In this document: piece by piece, positions 34,047 through 42,392 of the stretch
How positions within the stretch are numbered: position 1 is the first letter of the stretch
How the letters are laid out: the number at the start of each line of letters is the position of its first letter
Translations under genes and position numbers: made by a program
Source: Nocardioides sp. CFH 31398
GTDB lineage: Bacteria; Actinomycetota; Actinomycetes; Propionibacteriales; Nocardioidaceae
NCBI RefSeq assembly: GCF_022436705.1
Contig: NZ_JAKUHT010000005.1
Span: 372,001-436,000, forward strand
DNA length: 64,000 nt
Direction of reading: 5' to 3'
The notes under the pieces: model-generated
The model's database searches: none
Seen by the model: the letters and a program-made list of their open reading frames with translations, nothing else
What the model was told of the DNA's origin: nothing

Positions 34047-34083
34047 TTGATCGTGCGCGACAAACCGTTGATCCTGGGCGACA
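34047..34083. promoter_or_regulatory. 21-bp-spaced direct repeat, AraC binding-site candidate
   Basis: TTGATC-N4-GCGACA occurs at 34047-34062 and again at 34068-34083. The 21-bp step is two helical turns, the arrangement used by AraC-family dimers. The second copy touches the ATG of the AraC gene, and the first lies 35 bp upstream of the monooxygenase start on the other strand. Binding could repress the regulator and activate the operon. Confidence 0.6.
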
Positions 34084-35123
34084 TGCCCGTGATCCGCTCC
34101 GCCGGTCTGCGGGGGTTCCGCACCGTGGTCGAGACCCTGGGCGGGGACGCCGACGACCTCGCCCGGCGCGCCGGCCTCGACCCCGCCGCCCTCGGCACCG
34201 ACGAGGACCTCGTGGACGACGTCGCGGTGGCCACCGCACTCGAGCTGGCGGCGGGTGAGCTCGGGCGGCCCGACCTCGGGCTGCTGGTCGCCGAGCACCA
34301 GGACCTGTCGATGCTGGGCGCCCTCGCCCTCGCCGTCCAGAGCTCGGCGACCGTCGCCGACGCCCTCGAGTGCACCTCGCGCTACCTCTTCGTCCACGCG
34401 CCGGCGATGCGCATCAGCGTCGTCGCCGACCCCGAGGGCGCGGCCGGGGTGGACGGGTTGCGCTACGACCTCACCCCGCCCGGCGTCCCGCCCCCGCCGC
34501 AGGGCACCACCCTCAGCCTCGGCACGCTCCACCGGGTCATCCGGTCGCTGGTCGGCGGCACGTACGGCCTGCGGACCGTCGACCTGCCCCACCCGCCGGT
34601 GGCGCCGCGGTCGACGTACGAGGAGTTCTTCGGCGCGCGCGTGCGCTTCGACCGCCCGGTCGCCCTGCTGCGGCTGCCGAGCAGCCTGCGCGCCCTGCCG
34701 CTCGCCGGCCGCGACGACACCGTGCGCCGGGTCGCCCTCGACTACCTGGCACGCCAGGTACCGGCCCCGGGCCAGGACCTCACGCCCCGTGTCCGCGGCG
34801 CGGTGCGGCAGCTGCTGGGCACGACGGCCCCGGAGGTCGGGGTGGTGTCGCGCCTGCTCGACCTCCACCCCCGGACGCTCCAGCGCCGCCTCGCCGACGA
34901 GGGCACGAGCTTCACCGCCGTCACCGACGACGTCCGCCGCCAGGAGGCCAGGCGCTACCTGACGACGACCGACCTCCCCCTCGCCCGGGTCGCGCGGCTC
35001 GTCGGCGTCGCCGACCAGGCCGTGCTCACCCGCCTGGCCCGTCGGTGGTGGGGCAGCACCCCCGCAGCCGTGCGACGTGACGCGCGCAGCAGCACCGGTC
35101 GGTCCGTTGCGTCGGACGGATGA
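34083..35123 (+). CDS. AraC-family regulator with Arabinose_bd-type N-domain
   Basis: A 346-residue regulator of the OruR/ArgR-like AraC branch. The N-terminal ligand domain (about 20-210) is of the PF12625 type: GLDPAALGTDEDLVDD, then LGALALAVQSSATVADALEC. The C-terminal double helix-turn-helix (about 235-330) contains VVSRLLDLHPRTLQRRLADE and a weaker second unit. ATG 34083 is chosen because the frame upstream is not supported. Divergent from the monooxygenase-dehydrogenase operon with a direct repeat between, so a local activator is likely. Confidence 0.9.
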   Translation: MPVIRSAGLRGFRTVVETLGGDADDLARRAGLDPAALGTDEDLVDDVAVATALELAAGELGRPDLGLLVAEHQDLSMLGALALAVQSSATVADALECTSRYLFVHAPAMRISVVADPEGAAGVDGLRYDLTPPGVPPPPQGTTLSLGTLHRVIRSLVGGTYGLRTVDLPHPPVAPRSTYEEFFGARVRFDRPVALLRLPSSLRALPLAGRDDTVRRVALDYLARQVPAPGQDLTPRVRGAVRQLLGTTAPEVGVVSRLLDLHPRTLQRRLADEGTSFTAVTDDVRRQEARRYLTTTDLPLARVARLVGVADQAVLTRLARRWWGSTPAAVRRDARSSTGRSVASDG

Positions 35124-35312
35124 GGGACCGACCAGGACGGATATCGATGCCCGCCCACGCTCCCTAGCCTTTCCCCTGGCCCGGCCGGGTCCCCCCCTCC
35201 CGGCCGGGTCCGCGAGGCCCCGGGCCCCGGTCGGCCGACGCCGGCAGCAGTGGGATGATGCAACGACCCCCGGCCGGGACCGGCCACGTCGACGAGAGCC
35301 CCGCCTCCTGCC

Positions 35313-36287
35313 ATGCCCGCCCTGCTCCAGCGTCACGCCCGACTGCGGACCTCCGACCTCGACGAGGCCCGACGTCGGATCGGCGAGGTCTACTGCTCCC
35401 ACCGGCTCGACGCCTCCCCCCGTGGCGGCGAGCTCGACGTCGTGCACAACCTGGCCCGGGTCGGCGACGTCGGCGTGCACTACCTGCGCTACGGGACCGA
35501 GGCGCACATCGCACCGGAGCCCCTGACCGACTTCTACATGGTCCTGGCGCCGCTCGCCGGCCGCGCCAGGGTGACCTCCGGTGACGAGGTCGTCGTCTCG
35601 GACCGCCACCGCGCCTCCCTGCTGTCGCCCGGCCGGACCGTCGACATGTCGTGGTCGCCCGACTGCGAGCAGCTCCTCGTCTACCTCCCCCGCGCGCTCG
35701 TCGAGGCCGCCGCCCGCCCCACGCCCGACCTCGGTCCGACAGCGCCGGTGCGCTTCGCGGCGGGCGTGGACCTCGACTCCCCGTCGGTGCGCGGGTGGTG
35801 GCGGCTCGTCCACCTCGCGGTGGACGAGCTCGAGCTGGGGGGCGGCCTGCTCACCTCCGACCTCGCCGCCCAGAGCCTTCAGCAGTCCCTGGTCGTCGGC
35901 CTGCTCGCCGCGCAGCCGAACGACAGCACCCTCGCGCCGGAGCGCGCCGAGCCGCGGGTGGCCTCGCTGGCCGTCCGGACGGTCCGTGAGCTGATCGAGT
36001 CCCGCCCCGAGCACCCGTGGACGCTCGCGGACCTCGCGGCCCAGGCCCGGTGCGCGCCGCGCACCCTGCAGCTCGCCTTCCGTCGCGAGCGCGGCCAGGG
36101 CCCGATGGCGGAGCTGCGCGCCGTCCGCCTGGCCCGGGCCCACGCCGACCTCCTCGCGGCCGACCCGCGCACCGGCACGGTGACGGAGATCGCCGCGCGC
36201 TGGGGCTTCTTCCACCTGAGCCGCTTCGCCGCCGCGTACCGGGCCCGGTACGGCCTGCTGCCGTCGGAGGCCCTCGGCCGCGACTGA
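35313..36287 (+). CDS. AraC-family regulator with AraC_binding_2-type N-domain
   Basis: A 324-residue regulator. The N-terminal cupin-like half (about 20-190; HLRYGTEAHIAPEPL-type pattern, here YLRYGTEAHIAPEPLTDFY) is the PF14525-type domain. The C-terminal half (about 225-320) is a double helix-turn-helix with TLADLAAQARCAPRTLQLAF and EIAARWGFFHLSRFAAAYRA. Start ATG 35313. It follows another AraC gene in the same direction, 189 bp away, but the two belong to different subfamilies, so this is not a tandem duplication. The gap 35124-35312 contains repeated CCCGGCCGGG palindromes and no gene. Target unknown. Confidence 0.88.
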   Translation: MPALLQRHARLRTSDLDEARRRIGEVYCSHRLDASPRGGELDVVHNLARVGDVGVHYLRYGTEAHIAPEPLTDFYMVLAPLAGRARVTSGDEVVVSDRHRASLLSPGRTVDMSWSPDCEQLLVYLPRALVEAAARPTPDLGPTAPVRFAAGVDLDSPSVRGWWRLVHLAVDELELGGGLLTSDLAAQSLQQSLVVGLLAAQPNDSTLAPERAEPRVASLAVRTVRELIESRPEHPWTLADLAAQARCAPRTLQLAFRRERGQGPMAELRAVRLARAHADLLAADPRTGTVTEIAARWGFFHLSRFAAAYRARYGLLPSEALGRD

Positions 36288-36326
36288 CCCGGGGTGGCGC
36301 TCCCCCGCGGGACGTCGTACCGTGTT

Positions 36327-36353
36327 GATGGAACGAAACGGTTTCGTTCCATC
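36327..36353. promoter_or_regulatory. 27-bp perfect palindrome, TetR operator upstream of tetR-emrB pair
   Basis: Arms GATGGAACGAAAC (36327-36339) and GTTTCGTTCCATC (36341-36353) about a single central G. It lies 16 bases before the tetR start codon and over the likely promoter. It is the strongest operator in the window, and autorepression by the adjacent TetR is the natural reading. Confidence 0.8.
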
Positions 36354-36369
36354 GAGTGGTAGGGGTCAC

Positions 36370-37017
36370 ATGACGCCGGGCGAGGTCGACACCGAGGAGC
36401 GGACCGTCCGTCCGCGGGTGGCCGGCGAGCGTGAGCAGGAGATCCTCGACGCCGCCCTGACCGTCCTGGCCGACGTCGGCTACGACCGGCTCACGATGGA
36501 CGCCGTCGCCGTGGCGGCCCGGGCCTCCAAGGCCACGCTGTACCGGCGGTGGGCCGCCAAGCCGGAGCTCGTGATCGAGGCGCTGCTGTCGCAGAAGGCC
36601 ACGCCGGAGCCGGTCGACACCGGCAGCCTGCGGGGCGACCTGCTGGCGATGTTCTGCACCCCCGGCGGTCTCACCGACAGCCGCCAGGCCGCGGTGATGA
36701 GCAGCGTGATCACCGCCATCGGCCGCGACCCCGAGTTCGCCGCCGCGTTCCGACGCGACTTCGTCGGCCCCAAGGCCGACCTCGTCGTCCGCGTCTTCCG
36801 CCGCGCGCAGCACCGCGGCGAGCTGCACCCCGACGCCGACGTCGACCTGCTCGCCACCGCCCTGCCCGGGATCGTCCTGCACCGCCGCTTCTTCCTCGGC
36901 GAGAAGCCGGACGAGGCCCTGGTCACCCAGGTCCTCGACCACCTCGTGCTCCCCGCCGCCACGCACGGACCCGTCACCCACGCCACCGCCACCACAGAAC
37001 CGAAGGACACCCCGTGA
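36370..37017 (+). CDS. TetR-family repressor of a drug exporter
   Basis: A 215-residue repressor. The N-terminal helix-turn-helix (about 20-66) has AGEREQEILDAALTVLADVG, then DAVAVAARASKATLYRRW. The C-terminal domain is of the TetR_C_16/AcrR-like kind. ATG 36370 has AGGGG five bases upstream. The longer frame would start inside the operator. Its stop overlaps the start of the exporter gene (GTGA), and a perfect 27-bp palindrome precedes it, so it most likely represses itself and the exporter until a toxic ligand binds. Confidence 0.93.
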   Translation: MTPGEVDTEERTVRPRVAGEREQEILDAALTVLADVGYDRLTMDAVAVAARASKATLYRRWAAKPELVIEALLSQKATPEPVDTGSLRGDLLAMFCTPGGLTDSRQAAVMSSVITAIGRDPEFAAAFRRDFVGPKADLVVRVFRRAQHRGELHPDADVDLLATALPGIVLHRRFFLGEKPDEALVTQVLDHLVLPAATHGPVTHATATTEPKDTP

Positions 37018-38678
37018 CCGACATCGCCTCGTCGCAGCCCAGCGCGGCCGACGACGTACCGACCTCCACCGAGGGGGACGAGAAGGACCTCCACCTCGGG
37101 TGGGCCCTCGTGCTGATCTCGCTGGCCCAGCTGATGGTCGTCCTCGACGGCACCATCACGAACATCGCCCTGCCGTTCATCGGCACCGACCTCGGCATCG
37201 ACCAGGCCAACCTGTCCTGGATCGTCACCGGCTACGCGCTCGCCTTCGGCGGCCTGCTGCTCCTCGGCGGGCGGCTCGGCGACCTCTACGGACGCCGCCG
37301 CATCTTCGCCACCGGCCTCGTCGTGTTCGCGATCGCGTCTCTGCTCGGCGGCTTCGCGCAGAACGAGGCGATGCTCCTGGGCTCGCGCGCCCTGCAGGGC
37401 CTCGGCGCCGCGATGGCCGCCCCCGCCGCCCTGGCGCTGATCACCACCACCTTCCCGGCCGGACCCGCCCGCAACCGCGCCTTCGCCGTGTACGCCGCGA
37501 TGTCGGGCGCCGGCGCCGCCGTCGGCCTGATCCTCGGTGGCTACCTCACCGGCCTCGACTCCTTCGTGGGCGTCGAGATGTCCGGCTGGCGGCTGACCTT
37601 CCTCATCAACACCCCCATCGGCCTCGCCGCGGCGTTCCTGGCCCCCCGCTTCCTCCGTGAGTCCGAGGCACGACCCGGTCAGATGGACATCCCGGGCGCC
37701 GTCACCGGCACCCTGGGCCTCGTCGGGCTGGTCTACGGGCTCACCCGAGCGGGCGACGAGCGGTACGGCTGGGGCGACACCTGGACCCTCGCCAGCCTCG
37801 GCGCCGGAGTCGCGCTGCTCGTGCTGTTCGTCGTCCTGGAGTCGCGCCGCGAGCACGCCCTGCTGCCGATCCGCATCTTCCGCAACCGCACCCGGGCCGC
37901 CAGCTTCGTCGCGATGCTCGTCGCGCCGGCGGCGATGTTCGCGATGTTCTACTTCCTCAGCCTGTTCATCCAACAGGTCGTGGGCTACTCCTCGCTGCGC
38001 ACCGGCTTCGCCTTCCTGCCCTTCTCGGTCGGCATCGTGATCGGCGCCGGCCTGTCGTCCAACCTGGTCAACCGCATCGACCCGCGCTGGATCGCCGGCG
38101 TCGGCACGCTGCTCGCCGCAGCCGCGCTGTTCATGTTCTCCCGTCTCGACGTCGCCGACACCCCGCGCGAGGTGCTGGGCGCCCTCGCCGCGGGCGACCC
38201 GGCCGGCGCCGACATCAACTACTGGGCGCACCTGCTGCCGTGGATCGTCCTCATGGCGGTCGGCATGGGCATGACGTTCGTGCCGCTCACGCTCACCGCG
38301 GTGCACCACGTGCGCGCCGAGGACTCGGGCATCGGCTCCGGCGTGCTCAACACCATGCAGCAGATCGGCGGCGCCCTCGGGCTCGCGGCGCTGAGCACGG
38401 TGGCGCTGGCCTACACGAACGACCGCGAGGACGCCGTCCGCGCACCGCTCGAGGCCGGCCTCGCCCAGGGCGGCGTCGACCCGTCGGCGCTCGTCCCCGG
38501 CACCAACCTGAGCCTCCTCGACGCGGCGACCTTCCAGGCGTCGTTCACCGAGGGCGCCACCCACGCGTTCCTCATCGGGTCGTTCATGATGCTGCTGGCC
38601 TCCGCCGTGGTCTGGATCTTCCTGACCGTGAAGCACGACGAGCTCGCCACCGACGGCCCGCCGGTGCACGCCGGCTGA
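37014..38678 (+). CDS. MFS drug exporter, DHA2 (EmrB/QacA) family, 14 helices
   Basis: Proton-driven efflux protein of 554 residues with about 14 membrane helices. VVLDGTITNIALPFI near residue 45 is the D1 motif of DHA2 transporters. GGRLGDLYGRRR near 85 is motif A, and GWRLTFLINTPIGLAA near 190 is the conserved segment after the motif C region. An extracytoplasmic loop of about 55 residues precedes the last helix. GTG 37014 has AAGGA upstream and overlaps the tetR stop. Probably exports amphipathic drugs or antibiotics. A perfect hairpin follows. Confidence 0.93.
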   Translation: MTDIASSQPSAADDVPTSTEGDEKDLHLGWALVLISLAQLMVVLDGTITNIALPFIGTDLGIDQANLSWIVTGYALAFGGLLLLGGRLGDLYGRRRIFATGLVVFAIASLLGGFAQNEAMLLGSRALQGLGAAMAAPAALALITTTFPAGPARNRAFAVYAAMSGAGAAVGLILGGYLTGLDSFVGVEMSGWRLTFLINTPIGLAAAFLAPRFLRESEARPGQMDIPGAVTGTLGLVGLVYGLTRAGDERYGWGDTWTLASLGAGVALLVLFVVLESRREHALLPIRIFRNRTRAASFVAMLVAPAAMFAMFYFLSLFIQQVVGYSSLRTGFAFLPFSVGIVIGAGLSSNLVNRIDPRWIAGVGTLLAAAALFMFSRLDVADTPREVLGALAAGDPAGADINYWAHLLPWIVLMAVGMGMTFVPLTLTAVHHVRAEDSGIGSGVLNTMQQIGGALGLAALSTVALAYTNDREDAVRAPLEAGLAQGGVDPSALVPGTNLSLLDAATFQASFTEGATHAFLIGSFMMLLASAVVWIFLTVKHDELATDGPPVHAG

Positions 38679-38701
38679 CCTGCTCCGACCGGATCTGTGG
38701 C

Positions 38702-38731
38702 GGACATGACCCCGAATCCGGGGTCATGTCC
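38702..38731 (+). terminator. Perfect 13-bp hairpin after the drug exporter
   Basis: GGACATGACCCCG-AATC-CGGGGTCATGTCC, a 13-base-pair stem with a four-base loop, 24 bases after the exporter stop. It is followed by G-rich DNA rather than a T-run. It probably ends the tetR-exporter transcript. Confidence 0.65.
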
Positions 38732-38742
38732 CGCGGGGGCCC

Positions 38743-38801
38743 CACCCCCCCCCCGGGGGGGGGCCCCCCCCCCCCCCCCGGCGGCCCCCCCCCCCCCCCA
38801 C
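38743..38801. other. Poly-C/poly-G low-complexity tract, possibly a sequencing artefact
   Basis: Runs of ten or more C interrupted by nine G and a GGCGG, ending in CACAC like the tract at 14503-14536. It sits directly after a strong hairpin and upstream of an alcohol dehydrogenase gene. The pattern resembles failed base calls more than evolved sequence. Confidence 0.55.
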
Positions 38802-38847
38802 ACATGGCTCCGTGAACTCACGACCGCCGAGGTGCACACACCGGGGC

Positions 38848-38853
38848 TAGGTT
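38848..38853 (+). promoter_or_regulatory. -10 box (TAGGTT) for the alcohol dehydrogenase gene
   Basis: TAGGTT 29 bases before the GTG at 38883. A transcript from about 38860 would carry a 23-base leader with GAGGAG, so this one is not leaderless. Confidence 0.5.
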
Positions 38854-38882
38854 GGCGGGCACCCGAGCCCGAGGAGACAACC

Positions 38883-39983
38883 GTGAAGGTCACCGCCGCC
38901 GTCGTGCCCAGCAAGGGCGAGCCGCTCGTGATGCAGGAGCTCGAGCTCGACGACCCACGACCCGGTGAGGTGCGGGTCAGGATGGCGGCGAGCGGGATCT
39001 GCCACACCGACGCGATCGTGCGGGACCAGTGGTACGAGGTGCCGCTGCCCGCCGTCCTCGGCCACGAGGGCGCCGGCGTCGTCGAGGCCGTCGGCGAGGG
39101 CGTCAGCCGTGTCGGGGTGGGCGACCACGTCGTCATGAGCTTCGCGAGCTGCGGGCAGTGCGACCTCTGCCTGAGCGGGCACCCGGCGTACTGCGCCTCC
39201 TTCTACGACCTCAACTTCTCCGGACGCCGCCCCGACGGCAGCGCGGCGTACACCGGGGACGACGGCGGGACCGTCACGTCGCACTTCTTCGGCCAGTCCT
39301 CGTTCGCGACGCACGCGAACGTCTACGAGCGCTGCCTGGTGAAGGTCCCCGACACCGCTCCCCTCGAGCTGCTCGCCCCCCTGGGCTGCGGCATCCAGAC
39401 CGGGGCGGGCGCGATCCTCAACCGGTTGGACCCGCCCGCCGGGTCCAGCGTGGTCGTCTTCGGGGCGGGCGCGGTCGGGATGGCCGCGGTCCTCGCGGCC
39501 GTGGTCGCCGAGGCCGGCACCGTCGTCGCCGTCGACCCGGTCGCCTCGCGCCGCGCGTTCGCCGAGGAGCTCGGAGCCACCCACACCGTCGACCCCACGG
39601 ACGGCGACCCCGTCGAGCGGATCCGCGAGATCACCGGCGGCGGGGCGGACTTCGCCCTCGACACCACCGGCGTCCCGGCGGTGTTCCGGCAGCTGTCCGA
39701 CTGCCTCGGCACCCTCGGCCACGGCGCCATGGTCGGCGCGACCACGCCCGGCACCGAGGGCGCCGTCGACATCGGCACCACGCTGCTGTCCGGCCAGACG
39801 CTGCACATGGTCATCGAGGGCGACGCCGTCCCGCAGGTCTTCGTGCCGCGGCTCATCAGCCTCTACGAGCAGGGCCGCTTCCCGTTCGACCGGCTCGTGG
39901 AGCACTTCGACTTCGCCGACATCAACGACGGCTTCGCCGCGAGCGAGTCCGGCGAGGTGCTGAAGCCGGTCGTCCGGTACTGA
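38883..39983 (+). CDS. NAD(P)-dependent alcohol dehydrogenase (class III/aryl-alcohol type)
   Basis: Zinc dehydrogenase of 366 residues. Catalytic zinc ligands are in SGICHTDAIVRD and LGHEGAGVVE. CGQCDLCLSGHPAYC holds the structural zinc site. LGCGIQTGAGAI is typical of the class III/benzyl alcohol dehydrogenase branch and contains the third catalytic cysteine. GAGAVGMAAVLAA binds the cofactor. GTG 38883 has GAGGAG six bases upstream. It may act on aryl or long-chain alcohols. The following DUF1905 gene starts 13 bases later and probably shares the transcript. Confidence 0.92.
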   Translation: MKVTAAVVPSKGEPLVMQELELDDPRPGEVRVRMAASGICHTDAIVRDQWYEVPLPAVLGHEGAGVVEAVGEGVSRVGVGDHVVMSFASCGQCDLCLSGHPAYCASFYDLNFSGRRPDGSAAYTGDDGGTVTSHFFGQSSFATHANVYERCLVKVPDTAPLELLAPLGCGIQTGAGAILNRLDPPAGSSVVVFGAGAVGMAAVLAAVVAEAGTVVAVDPVASRRAFAEELGATHTVDPTDGDPVERIREITGGGADFALDTTGVPAVFRQLSDCLGTLGHGAMVGATTPGTEGAVDIGTTLLSGQTLHMVIEGDAVPQVFVPRLISLYEQGRFPFDRLVEHFDFADINDGFAASESGEVLKPVVRY

Positions 39984-39995
39984 CAGGACGACGAC

Positions 39996-40448
39996 GTGGG
40001 CTCACCGACCGTGCAGACCTTCACCACGACGCTCGAGGCCACCGGCGGCAACAACGTCGGCATCGTCGTGCCCGACGCGGTGCTGGAGGCGCTGGGGCGC
40101 GGCAAGCGCGTGCCGGTGCGGGCCACCGTCGACGGCTACACGTGGACGACGACGACCGGGTCGACGGGCGGTCGCGTGCTCGTCTCCTTCAACGCCGAGA
40201 CGCGGAGGGCGACCGGGCGCGGCGCAGGCGACGAGGTCGAGGTCCGCCTCGAGGTGGACGACGCCCCGCGCACCGTCGAGGTCCCCGAGGCGCTCGCCGC
40301 CGCGCTGGACGCGCAGCCCGGGGCCCGGGCGGCCTTCGACGCGCTCGCGCCGAGCAGGCGCAGGGCCCACGCCCAGGCCGTGGCGTCGGCGAAGGCCGAG
40401 GCCACCCGCGACCGGCGGATCGCGGCGGTGCTGGAGTCGTTGGCCTAG
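39996..40448 (+). CDS. DUF1905/YdeI-OmdA domain protein
   Basis: A 150-residue cytosolic protein. The N-terminal beta domain (about 5-90; TFTTTLEATGGNNVGIVVP and GRGKRVPVRATVDGYTWTT) is DUF1905. The C-terminal helical part (about 100-150; AFDALAPSRRRAHAQAVASA) is the OmdA or bacteriocin-protection motif. No biochemical role is established. Its TAG stop shares bases CTAG with the stop of the convergent FAD monooxygenase gene, so the two coding regions overlap by four bases tail to tail. Confidence 0.85.
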   Translation: MGSPTVQTFTTTLEATGGNNVGIVVPDAVLEALGRGKRVPVRATVDGYTWTTTTGSTGGRVLVSFNAETRRATGRGAGDEVEVRLEVDDAPRTVEVPEALAAALDAQPGARAAFDALAPSRRRAHAQAVASAKAEATRDRRIAAVLESLA

Positions 40449-41713
40449 TCCGACGGACCGGCCGGGCGCCGGGCCCAGCCGGGCACCCGCTCGGGACGGG
40501 GTCCGACCCCGATCAGGGTGGCGGGCACGCGGGTGAGCGCCGGCAGCCGGCGGACCAGCCGGACCAGGGGCGCGGGCAGACCCTCGACGTGTCCCGCGAC
40601 GGCCGGCTCGATCAGGCGGCGGTGCAGGACCCGCTGCAGCGTCTGGATCGCGACGGTCGGCATCCGGCGCCTCCGCTCGACGGCGGCCACGGCGGCGGTC
40701 GGCCACGCACCGCGGGAGAAGGCGCCCGTGCGCAGCGGCGTGGCGAGGAGCCGGGCGGCGGCGATCGCGTCCTGGATCGCGAGGTTGACCCCGACCCCGC
40801 CGACCGGCGACATCGCGTGGGCCGCGTCGCCCAGGCACAGCACGCCCGGCGCCGCCCAGCGCCGCAGCCGGTCGAGGCGCACGTCGAGCACCTTCACCTC
40901 GTCGAGGGACTCCACGGCGGCGAGGTCGCCGGCGAGCTCCGGCACGATCGCCGCGATGCGCCGGCGGAACGCGTCGAGACCCTCCGCGCGGAGCTCCGCG
41001 TCGCGGCCCTTCCGGTCGAGGTACGCCGCCTGCAGGTAGCCGCGGCGCGGGATCCCGATCAGCACGCCCGCCGGCGTCAGGCGCGGCACCAGCGACCCCG
41101 CCACGCGGTGCCGCGTGGGGATGCGGAACCACCAGACGTCGAAGCCGACCCTGAACGAGCGGACGGCGAGCCCGGAGGCCTCCCGCACCACCGAGGTGCG
41201 GCCGTCGCACGCGACCACGAGGTCGGCGGCCAGGCTGCCGGGGCCCGTCGGGGCGTCGTACGCCACGCCCGTCACGCGGCCGGCGGGACCGCCCTCGCGG
41301 AGCAACCCGGTGACGGCGTGCTCGCGGCGCAGCGTGAACGTCGGCTCGGCGGCGGCGGCGTCCGCGAGGAGGTCGAGCAGGTCCCACTGAGGCACCATCG
41401 CGACGTAGGGGTGCGGCTCGCGCAGCCGGCCGAAGTCCGCCATGACGACGTCGCCGGACGGCGTCGGGACCGCGACCTGCCGCAGCCGCGTCTGCGGCAG
41501 CGCGTCGAACCGCTCGAACAGCCCGAGGTCCTCGAGCGCGGTCAGCGTGGAGGGGTGGACGGTGTCCCCGCGGAAGTCGCGGAGGAAGTCGGCGTGCTTC
41601 TCCAGCACGGTGACCTCGACGCCCGCGCGGGCCAGCAGCAGCGCGAGCACGAGCCCCGCCGGGCCGCCGCCGACGACCGCGCAGGTGGTGCGCTCCCCCT
41701 CCCCGGCGTCCAC
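40445..41713 (-). CDS. FAD-dependent monooxygenase (PHBH fold)
   Basis: Group A flavoprotein hydroxylase of 422 residues. CAVVGGGPAGLVLALLLARA (about 10-29) is the FAD-binding GxGxxG. DLVVACDGRTSVVR near 160 is the DG motif binding FAD and NAD(P)H. LCLGDAAHAMSPVGGVGVNL near 285 is the GD motif touching the flavin ribityl chain. The GTG at 41713 follows the stop of the AhpD-like gene by one base, so the two are co-translated. Substrate unknown. Aromatic compounds are usual in this family. Confidence 0.9.
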   Translation of the reverse strand: MDAGEGERTTCAVVGGGPAGLVLALLLARAGVEVTVLEKHADFLRDFRGDTVHPSTLTALEDLGLFERFDALPQTRLRQVAVPTPSGDVVMADFGRLREPHPYVAMVPQWDLLDLLADAAAAEPTFTLRREHAVTGLLREGGPAGRVTGVAYDAPTGPGSLAADLVVACDGRTSVVREASGLAVRSFRVGFDVWWFRIPTRHRVAGSLVPRLTPAGVLIGIPRRGYLQAAYLDRKGRDAELRAEGLDAFRRRIAAIVPELAGDLAAVESLDEVKVLDVRLDRLRRWAAPGVLCLGDAAHAMSPVGGVGVNLAIQDAIAAARLLATPLRTGAFSRGAWPTAAVAAVERRRRMPTVAIQTLQRVLHRRLIEPAVAGHVEGLPAPLVRLVRRLPALTRVPATLIGVGPRPERVPGWARRPAGPSD

Positions 41714-41714
41714 C

Positions 41715-42302
41715 TCAGGACCTCGGCACCCGGCCCAGCAGGTAGAACTCCGGGTTGGGCCGGATGTTCGCGACGTTCGCGAGCCGGTTCGACATGCCGA
41801 AGAACCCGGCGATCGCGGCGATGTCCCAGACGTCCGCCTCGGTGAAGCCGTGACCGGCGAGGGTGGCGAAGTCACCCTCCCCCACGTCGTACGACGCGGT
41901 GGTGACCTTCACGGCGAAGTCGAGCATCGCGCGCTGGCGCTCGGTGATGTCGGCCTTGCGGTGGTTGACCGCGACCTGGTCGGCGACCAGCGGGTCCTTC
42001 GCGCGGACGCGGAGGATCGCGCCGTGGGCGACCACGCAGTACTGGCAGCGGTTGAGGTTGGAGGTCGCGACCACGATCATCTCGCGGTCGGCCTTCGACA
42101 GGTTGCCGTCGGACTCCATGAGGGCGTCGTGGTAGGCGACGAAGGCCCGGAACTCCGCGGGCCGGTGGGCGAGCGCGAGGAAGACGTGGGGGACGAAGCC
42201 CGACTTCTCCGCCACGGCGAGGATGGTCTCGCGGACGTCGGCCGGCACGTCGGCGAGGTCGGGCACGGGGAAACGGCTGACGCTCGGGTCGCGGTCGGTC
42301 AT
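41715..42302 (-). CDS. AhpD-like/peroxidase-related carboxymuconolactone decarboxylase family protein
   Basis: A 195-residue all-helical protein with the redox CxxC pair in NRCQYCVVAHG near 87-97, followed by a proton-relay histidine, as in AhpD and the uncharacterised peroxidase-related group. DREMIVVATSNLN before it and FFGMSNRLANV near the C-terminus also match. ATG 42302 has GAGGAG six bases upstream. It heads a two-gene unit with an FAD monooxygenase and may remove peroxide or act as a thiol-dependent partner. That is inference. Confidence 0.9.
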   Translation of the reverse strand: MTDRDPSVSRFPVPDLADVPADVRETILAVAEKSGFVPHVFLALAHRPAEFRAFVAYHDALMESDGNLSKADREMIVVATSNLNRCQYCVVAHGAILRVRAKDPLVADQVAVNHRKADITERQRAMLDFAVKVTTASYDVGEGDFATLAGHGFTEADVWDIAAIAGFFGMSNRLANVANIRPNPEFYLLGRVPRS

Positions 42303-42392
42303 GACGTCTCCTCGCGGTCGGGATGTGCCGGCCCGGGCACGATAGGCCCGACCGCCCCCTCCGGCTCCGGCCGGACGACGCGAGGAGCACCC

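Noticed and set aside
36480..38669. A 729-codon minus-strand frame opposite the drug exporter
   Set aside because: Shadow frame. The plus-strand frame has clear membrane helices and family motifs.
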